From: Caulochytrium protostelioides
Taxonomy: Eukaryota; Chytridiomycota; Caulochytriomycetes; Caulochytriales; Caulochytriaceae
Length of the DNA stretch: 64,000 nt
Assembly (NCBI GenBank): GCA_003615045.1
Contig: ML014190.1
Span: forward strand, 17,711-81,710
Direction of reading: 5' to 3'
Every line of letters begins with the position of its first letter. Position 1 is the stretch's first letter. The position numbers were made by a program, and so were the translations under genes. Under the pieces are notes generated by a model. It worked only from the letters and a program-made list of their open reading frames with translations, ran no database searches and was not told where the DNA came from. Below are positions 61,121 through 64,000 of the stretch, one piece after another.

Positions 61121-61807
61121 ATGTCGCGGGCTGCGCAGGGCAGCCGCGCCGGGGAAGGCGCCGCCGGCGGCGGCCCGTTCGCCCGAGCCGATCCGCTCGC
61201 CGCGCCGCCCAGCGAGGATCAGGCGCTGCAGGATCTGAGCCAGCTTCCGCGCGACGCGAAACTTATCTCGCTGATCTTGGGCGCGCTCAATGTGCAAGAA
61301 TACGAGCCGAAAGTCATCCCGCAGCTGTTGGAGTTCATGCACCGGTACATCATCGACATCCTCACGGACGCCCAGGCCTACGCGGAGCACGCCGGCCGCA
61401 CGCACGTGGAGCTCGCGGACATCCGACTCGCCGTCGAGGCACTCGTCTCGCACGCGTTCACCAAGCCGCCCTCCAAGGATTTCCTGCTCACGCTCGCCCA
61501 GGAAAAGAACCGCATGCCGCTCCCGTCCGTCCCCGCCGACCGCGGCGAGCTGCGCCTCCCGCCCGAGAAGTATACGCTGACAGGCATCAACTTCCAGGTC
61601 ATGCCGCAGAGCACCGACGCCCGGCCCACCGACGCGGCCTCGCGGCCGACGTCGTCCGACCCGCGCGCCTTCCGCGGCACCGCCGCGTTTGGCGCCCGCT
61701 CGGGCTCGGGCTCGGGCTCGGGCTCCGCCATGCCGCCGCCCGCCGCGCCGGTCCGCATCGACGACAAGGCTGTCGTCGCCATGGAAATGAACGAGGAGTA
61801 CGACTAA
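61121..61807 (+). CDS. Transcription initiation factor TFIID/SAGA subunit TAF9
   Basis: The 228-aa protein carries a histone-fold domain (residues about 40-115: LPRDAKLISLILGALNV, EYEPKVIPQLLEFMHRY, ILTDAQAYAEHAGRTHVELADIRLAVE). It is followed by the TAF9-specific conserved extension (FTKPPSKDFLLTLAQEKNRMPLP, LRLPPEKYTLTGINFQV). TAF9 pairs with TAF6 as an H3-H4-like dimer inside TFIID and SAGA, supporting RNA polymerase II pre-initiation and coactivation (family knowledge). The C-terminus is low-complexity with a short Gly-Ser run and an acidic end. The ATG at 61121 has a good context (accatcATGt). Single exon. The stop is about 200 bp from the convergent delta-tubulin stop. Confidence 0.95.
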   Translation: MSRAAQGSRAGEGAAGGGPFARADPLAAPPSEDQALQDLSQLPRDAKLISLILGALNVQEYEPKVIPQLLEFMHRYIIDILTDAQAYAEHAGRTHVELADIRLAVEALVSHAFTKPPSKDFLLTLAQEKNRMPLPSVPADRGELRLPPEKYTLTGINFQVMPQSTDARPTDAASRPTSSDPRAFRGTAAFGARSGSGSGSGSAMPPPAAPVRIDDKAVVAMEMNEEYD

Positions 61808-62012
61808 GCGTTTCAATCAAGGCCCGCCGGCTGGGGCCGGGCCTCGCCGCTGGCCAGAGCCTGGGACCCGCACCCTTTTTTTACGTCCCGTGTTCGATCC
61901 CTCGACCTCTATACACCCCCTTTCTATTTAATTGATGCGTTCTAGCGATCGCGATGGAGGCAGGATGGGCAGGTGGCTCCGGGGGGGAGGGGCACGTGGA
62001 TCCCAAAGGAGG

Positions 62013-63465
62013 TCATCGCATCAGCAGCGTGCGGTAATCCTGCACTACGGTCTCGAGCGAGTCGAACGCGGCTTCAAACGTCGCTGACGTATCGGATCCA
62101 AGGAAGCGCTCGTACCAGTGCAGAAAGGCGCCGCTGTCATAGAGCGTCCGCGCGCGGTGCAGCACATTCGCCACGTAGGCAGGGCCGTCGGAGGTGTTGG
62201 CGCACACCGTGGCAGACCGCGTCGTGTCGGTTGGGCGGAGGCCCTGGAGACTCGATGCATAGAAGGTCGGCGCGAGAAGGCCCAGGTGCCCGAGCCGCAT
62301 GTACAGCCGCGACGGCAGCACCGCGTGGTGTGTCTGCCAGTACTCGGAGCCCTGAATGCCTCGGACGTACAGCTCGGAAGCCATACACGAGCGCCGCGGC
62401 TCGGTGACAGGGAACGCCCGCAGCAGGTGGTGCCACAGGTCGGGCCACGACGCCATCTGCGGCGTATTGGGCGCGGACGGCGCCGACCGCACCGACCACA
62501 GCTGCGCGTGCTTGCAGGCGGGTAAGGGCACCACGTTCTGGATCGTCTGCCACGCCGACCAAGGAGCCACGTGGCGAGCGACCATGCCGTTTGGCTGGAC
62601 GGGCACACGCGGCAACACCATCCCGAGGACATGAACCGCGATCTGTTCATTCAAACGGTCAAAAAGGCCCTTGCCGGAGGCGGCCACGCCTTTCCCAAGC
62701 CCGCCCTGCAGGTCCTTTTGCAGTGTATCATTCTGAAAGAGATGAATCATATCTACTTGGCCCTGCAGGGTGGCCAAAGCCAGCAGGCTGTTGTAATGCT
62801 GGAGCGTGGTTTCCCCGCCTATAAAGGGGGTTACACTTCGGCCACGCATCGAGAAACCAGAAAACGAGCGACATTCAAGCAAAATCACACATGGTCGCGA
62901 CAGTCAGCATCCGTCGGCATCCGTCAGTCACTCAGCATCCATGAGCATCCGTCAGTACCCTTCGTCGACTCGGCAGTAACGCGATGACGCCTCAGCGGGC
63001 TGCGGCACAGGAAAACGGCACTTACCACCCCGAGATGAGCACCTTCTTCGGATCCATCTCACGTAGATGCTCGCAGAGCGACGAGCCGAGGCCCGAGCCG
63101 GTGCCGCCCGCGAGCGAGTGGAGCAGCAGGGTCCCCTCATTGTTGGGCAGCGCCTCGACCACGCGGCGATACGTCTCGAGCGTCGCGTCGACATTCGTTG
63201 CATCGATGTAGCCGTGGCCCCAGTTGTTGCCCCGGCCGGTCACGCCGTGGTCGACGACGTGGAGATCATACAGGGCATGCTGATGGGCCTGGTGCTGACG
63301 TGCGCTCCACACCTTGCGCTCTGTATCCACCAGGATCTGCTGGAACTGGTTCAGCGGAAACGGACACCACGCCGCGCCCCGCGCCGGCGGGACTTCCTGC
63401 TGCAGCTGGTCAAACAGCGCCTGTCCAACCTGGATGCCGCACTGGCCCACCTGCAGAACGATCAT
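62013..63465 (-). CDS. Delta-tubulin, two exons
   Basis: Exon 1 (63465-63026) and exon 2 (62835-62013) join across a 190-bp intron (donor GTAAGT, acceptor CGAAG, phase 2) to give 420 aa. The N-terminus MIVLQVGQCGIQVG and the GTP-binding loop SLAGGTGSGLGS are tubulin hallmarks. The splice creates KVLISG-CVTPFIGGETTLQHYNSLLALA, the strand and helix that follow in tubulins. The C-terminal half (GMVARHVAPWSAWQTIQNVVPLPACKH, SEYWQTHHAVL, WYERFLGSD) diverges from alpha/beta/gamma and resembles delta. Delta-tubulin is needed for triplet microtubules of centrioles/basal bodies and is absent from non-flagellated fungi (family knowledge), so it indicates a flagellated stage. A possible alternative ATG lies further upstream, but 63465 matches the family start. 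Confidence 0.9.
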
Positions 63466-63846
63466 GCTACCGATGGCGCCACAGGAGTCCAGATTCCGGA
63501 ACCGGCCGGTGATGCGAGTCCCGCCTACAGCACCACCGCCGGTGCCAGCAGGGGTCCCCGGGGTCGGAGTCGAGGAAGGGACGGAGCGGCCGCAAGGAGG
63601 ACGAATCACTCAGGGGGACGGCCTTCTCATGACACAAAAGGAACCGGCAGCACGCGAGAGGAAAGGCGATCGGAAAATAGATACTGCGACAGCCAGGGCA
63701 CGATGATCGTCGAGCTAGGCAGGCTAAGCGAAGTGCCCTCTTATGGGCGCATCCGTATGAAGCGCAGCGGGAGGGCGCCAACCTGACGCCTCCAGCCCGC
63801 AGCTGAGAAAGTGGGGAAGACGAAACACAAATGTGTCAATAAAAAG
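63466..63846. other. Intergenic region
   Basis: About 380 bp between the delta-tubulin start and the tRNA. The frame upstream of the delta-tubulin ATG stays open for about 48 codons, but the added sequence is Gly/Thr/Pro-rich and not tubulin-like. I treat it as 5' UTR. Confidence 0.5.
63841..63845 (-). terminator. RNA polymerase III T5 terminator
   Basis: Five T residues on the minus strand, one base after the tRNA 3' end. This is the usual pol III stop signal. Confidence 0.75.
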
Positions 63847-63920
63847 TGATCGATGACAGGATCGAACTGCCGACCTTATCCGTGTTAAGGATACGTGATA
63901 ACCAACTACACCAATCGACC
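63847..63920 (-). tRNA. tRNA-Val (anticodon AAC)
   Basis: The minus strand folds into a 74-nt cloverleaf without intron. The acceptor stem GGTCGAT pairs with ATCGATC (one G-U), with discriminator A. The D-arm is within GTGTAGTTGGTTATCAC. The anticodon stem is TATCC/GGATA with loop TTAACAC (anticodon AAC, read as IAC). The T-stem is GGCAG/CTGTC with loop TTCGATC. Internal A- and B-box promoter sequences are present, and a T5 run just past the 3' end fits an RNA polymerase III terminator. CCA is not encoded, as expected for a nuclear tRNA. Confidence 0.95.
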
Positions 63921-64000
63921 GATTTTTGTTTTGTTGGACGGCCACTTCTGGTCGCTGGTTTGTACCACATCTGCTTACATAAGCAGTCTGCCACGTGGCA

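Noticed and set aside
61889-61900. GTTCGATCC box considered as a second tRNA B-box
   Set aside because: No cloverleaf can be drawn around it; the flanking sequence is a T run and a pyrimidine tract.

Overview
The window looks like chromosomal DNA of a GC-rich, gene-dense, zoosporic (flagellated) early-diverging fungus, chytrid-like. This is inferred from gene content and not from any database search. It combines a delta-tubulin gene and several coiled-coil proteins of ciliary or centrosomal character (a flagellated cell) with a glyoxylate-cycle malate synthase, a Puf3/Pumilio-type PUF protein, a syntaxin-6-type SNARE and a DUF3128/Emi1-type protein. Introns are few: I could resolve one each in seven genes, most 137-190 bp, with GTAAG(A/C/T) donors. 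ATG starts were preferred over in-frame GTG/TTG codons because this is a eukaryotic nuclear sequence.

Layout. 1-9.6 kb: a giant (about 3,170 aa) alanine-rich coiled-coil protein with many QT motifs. 11.6-15 kb: PUF-domain RNA-binding protein. 15.8-17.5 kb: a second Ala/Pro-rich coiled-coil protein. 17.5-18.4 kb (-): dihydrofolate reductase, with a 28-bp minisatellite upstream. 19.2-19.6 kb (-): small spliced membrane protein. 21.2-23.0 kb: malate synthase. 23.7-28.4 kb: unrecognised 1,560-aa protein. 29.9-31.4 kb: unrecognised two-exon protein. 31.5-32.4 kb (-): exosome subunit Rrp43/EXOSC8. 33.2-33.7 kb: Emi1-like CX9C protein. 34.6-37.0 kb: HID1. 37.2-40.0 kb (-): spliced coiled-coil protein, possibly TSNAXIP1-like. 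41.2-43.3 kb: F-BAR/HR1/SH3 protein of the CIP4/TOCA class. 43.8-44.4 kb (-): complex I subunit NDUFS8 without its first exon. 46.1-47.1 kb (-): leucine-rich-repeat protein. 48.4-49.3 kb: a decayed TnpB/Fanzor-like transposon gene. 49.7-51.0 kb (-): triple-KH RNA-binding protein. 53.9-55.2 kb: four-TM membrane protein. 56.1-57.0 kb: syntaxin-6-like SNARE. 57.1-59.2 kb (-): WDR70. 59.7-60.3 kb (-): BolA3. 61.1-61.8 kb: TAF9. 62.0-63.5 kb (-): delta-tubulin. 63.8-63.9 kb (-): tRNA-Val(AAC).

The genes are independent eukaryotic transcription units, not an operon. Functional themes are flagellum/centriole (delta-tubulin, the coiled-coil proteins), membrane traffic (HID1, syntaxin 6, F-BAR), RNA metabolism (PUF, KH, Rrp43), mitochondria (NDUFS8, BolA3, Emi1-like) and transcription/chromatin (TAF9, WDR70). 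Intergenic regions are long (0.5-2.9 kb), very GC-rich and carry several minisatellites. GC-rich DNA leaves long spurious open frames in them, which I have not annotated.

The items most worth a second look are the multi-copy QT motif array in the giant protein (candidate LC8 dynein-light-chain scaffold), the Fanzor-like relic, the perfect hairpin inside an intron at 39.4 kb, the 22-bp periodic array at 29.6 kb and the DHFR-upstream 28-bp array.
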